Of a stretch of 8,433 bases of DNA, positions 7,448 to 8,433 are shown piece by piece. Position 1 is the first letter of the stretch; each line of letters opens with the position of its first letter. The position numbers were made by a program, and so were the translations under genes. Under the pieces are notes generated by a model. It had not been told where the DNA came from. It did no database searches and worked only from the letters and a program-made list of their open reading frames with translations. This stretch comes from Bacteroidota bacterium (GTDB lineage: Bacteria > Bacteroidota > Bacteroidia > Bacteroidales > UBA932): positions 1 through 8,433 of the forward strand of contig WRJW01000174.1 in NCBI GenBank assembly GCA_009778375.1, read 5' to 3'.

Positions 7448-7463
7448 GAATTGATTACTTTTG
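7432..7463 (+). promoter_or_regulatory. Promoter of the LytTR regulator gene
   Basis: TACTTTTG at 7456-7463 is a perfect TAnnTTTG -7 box. TTTC at 7432-7435 is a three-of-four match to the -33 TTTG with a 20-bp spacer. The box ends only 8 bp before the ATG at 7472, so transcription would start nearly at the start codon and give a leaderless or almost leaderless message. The third TGGGGYGAAT repeat occupies the spacer, which suggests autorepression. Confidence 0.6.
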
Positions 7464-7471
7464 CGGCATCT

Positions 7472-8314
7472 ATGAGAAAAGCGATACCTCCCTATTACGT
7501 AAACACAAAAAACACCATCATACAGATTATTTTTACTACTGTATTTGCGTATATATTTATCAACCTGTATAAACCTTTTGGAGCGGGGGAGTGGTACGAC
7601 GTAAGTTGGTGGGTCTTTTCCTTTGCGTCGGGCGTATTGGTGATCTTTGGAATGGTGGTGGTACTGGCAAGCAGGCTGTTTATGTTTTGGATCAAGCGTA
7701 CACGCCCTGTTTCCATAATCTATTATGCGCTGATGACCGCCGGGGAGATTATTTTTATGGCGCTGCTCTATGCTCTAATTGAACTGTGGGTACTCAAAGA
7801 TCTCCGCCCTTTTTCCATTCTATTCTATTTTGCCCTGCAAAATACCGCCTTGATTCTTTTGATCCCCTACCTGATCTCTGTACTTTTCTTTGAATGGCAA
7901 GAAAAGAAAATAAGTTTGGAAAAGCTTATCAAACAGCTTAGTTATAAGACTCCTTTTATTCCCTTTAAAGATGAAAAGGGAACCTTGAGGCTCACTATTA
8001 AAGCCAATGATTTGATTTTTCTGGAATCTTCGGACAATTATGTGGTGATTCATTATGAATCTTCCGGAAAAACGAAAACATATCTGATTAGAAATACCTT
8101 AAAGCAATTTGAAAAAGATCTGACCACATTTCCCCTGTTGCGCTGCCACCGTTCGTATATGGTGAATATTCACCGCGTAAAAATGATGAAAAGGGAAAAG
8201 GGGGTGGTGCAACTTATGATGGATGATACGGGGCAATGCACCGTCCCAGTTTCGAGAACTTATGACGCTCGTGTTTCTAAGACACTTAATGCCAATATAA
8301 TAGTTAAAGGGTGA
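7472..8314 (+). CDS. Membrane-anchored LytTR-domain transcription regulator
   Basis: A 280-residue regulator with four predicted TM helices (about residues 15-33, 46-73, 81-107, 113-140), a short charged linker (141-165) and a C-terminal LytTR DNA-binding domain (about 168-272). Diagnostic LytTR segments are DLIFLESSDNYVVIHY (180-195), YLIRNTLKQFE (204-214) and FPLLRCHRSYMVNIHRV (220-236). There is no receiver domain, so it is not a classical two-component response regulator; the membrane part may sense a signal or partner directly. I chose ATG at 7472 because it follows a good -7 box and gives the N-terminus MRKAIPPYY; an in-frame TTG at 7412 would put that promoter inside the gene. Likely targets are its own promoter and the divergent hydrolase, through the repeats upstream. 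The stop is within about 13 bp of the broken YhcG frame. Confidence 0.88.
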   Translation: MRKAIPPYYVNTKNTIIQIIFTTVFAYIFINLYKPFGAGEWYDVSWWVFSFASGVLVIFGMVVVLASRLFMFWIKRTRPVSIIYYALMTAGEIIFMALLYALIELWVLKDLRPFSILFYFALQNTALILLIPYLISVLFFEWQEKKISLEKLIKQLSYKTPFIPFKDEKGTLRLTIKANDLIFLESSDNYVVIHYESSGKTKTYLIRNTLKQFEKDLTTFPLLRCHRSYMVNIHRVKMMKREKGVVQLMMDDTGQCTVPVSRTYDARVSKTLNANIIVKG

Positions 8315-8433
8315 ACCCGCGGTGAGCGGAAAGTCGAAGAGGTAAGGGTCTTTTAGTATTTGGGCGGCCAACTCGCTTTGGATAGCGGGGAGGGTTTGGG
8401 GAAAATTGGTAAGGGATTTGCCTTCGCTGCCGT
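8315..8433 (-). pseudogene. YhcG/DUF1016-family nuclease remnant, lacking its C-terminal half
   Basis: The minus-strand frame entering at the right edge reads TNFPQTLPAIQSELAAQILK followed by DPYLFDF, which matches the conserved linker between the N-terminal domain and the PDDEXK nuclease domain of YhcG (DUF1016) proteins (typically TNF.KTLP..QSDLA.Q.LKDPY.FDFL). Similarity stops after FDF at about 8330. The frame stays open to a stop at 8099, but those last ~77 codons are antisense to the LytTR coding sequence and do not resemble the nuclease domain. The visible end therefore looks like a deletion or insertion junction close to 8315-8329. The upstream part is outside the window, so the state of the rest of the gene is unknown. 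YhcG proteins are usually linked to mobile or defence loci. Confidence 0.65.

Noticed and set aside
7412..7471. Upstream TTG start adding 20 residues to the LytTR protein
   Set aside because: The extension would cover two of the operator-like repeats and the -7 box; ATG at 7472 gives a typical N-terminus for this family.
8099..8314. Minus-strand frame continuing from the YhcG remnant
   Set aside because: It is antisense to the well-supported LytTR domain and does not resemble the YhcG nuclease domain; it is only an open extension past the junction.

Overview
The window looks like a chromosomal segment of a member of the Bacteroidota, probably Bacteroidales. The signs are -7 promoter boxes of the TAnnTTTG type, weak or absent Shine-Dalgarno sequences, a lipoprotein with an SSC lipobox, a membrane-anchored LytTR regulator of the kind common in that phylum, and a hydrolase family I know mainly from Bacteroidales. 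No rRNA, tRNA, CRISPR array or intact mobile element was seen.

Layout. From about 6170 down to position 1 (minus strand) there is one tightly packed unit of five genes with gaps of 21, 12, 6 and 25 bp: an OprO/OprP-type outer-membrane porin, a 791-residue lipoprotein with four lamin-tail domains, a 212-residue protein that I read as a divergent CYTH domain, a canonical short CYTH (triphosphate tunnel) protein, and a DASS/SLC13 transporter cut by the window edge. The transporter occupies the first 1.1 kb. Upstream, on the same strand, is an alpha/beta hydrolase-like protein (6182-7324). Divergent from it is a four-TM LytTR transcription regulator (7472-8314, plus strand). The intergenic region between them holds three copies of TGGGGYGAAT spaced 21 and 20 bp, next to a good -7 box. 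The right edge (8315-8433, minus strand) holds the reading frame of a YhcG/DUF1016-family nuclease that loses its homology within about 13 bp of the LytTR stop codon, so it appears to be a truncated remnant.

How the genes may work together. The porin (outer membrane), lipoprotein (outer membrane, perhaps surface) and DASS transporter (inner membrane) form a plausible route for an anionic solute. Two CYTH-type proteins in the same unit suggest handling of an inorganic or organic triphosphate or polyphosphate in the cytoplasm. This is the best candidate for an undescribed system here: a possible phosphate, oligophosphate or other anion scavenging operon. The gene order, spacing and family assignments are visible in the sequence; the substrate is inference. 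The LytTR protein most likely controls its own promoter and the divergent hydrolase, through the spaced repeats.
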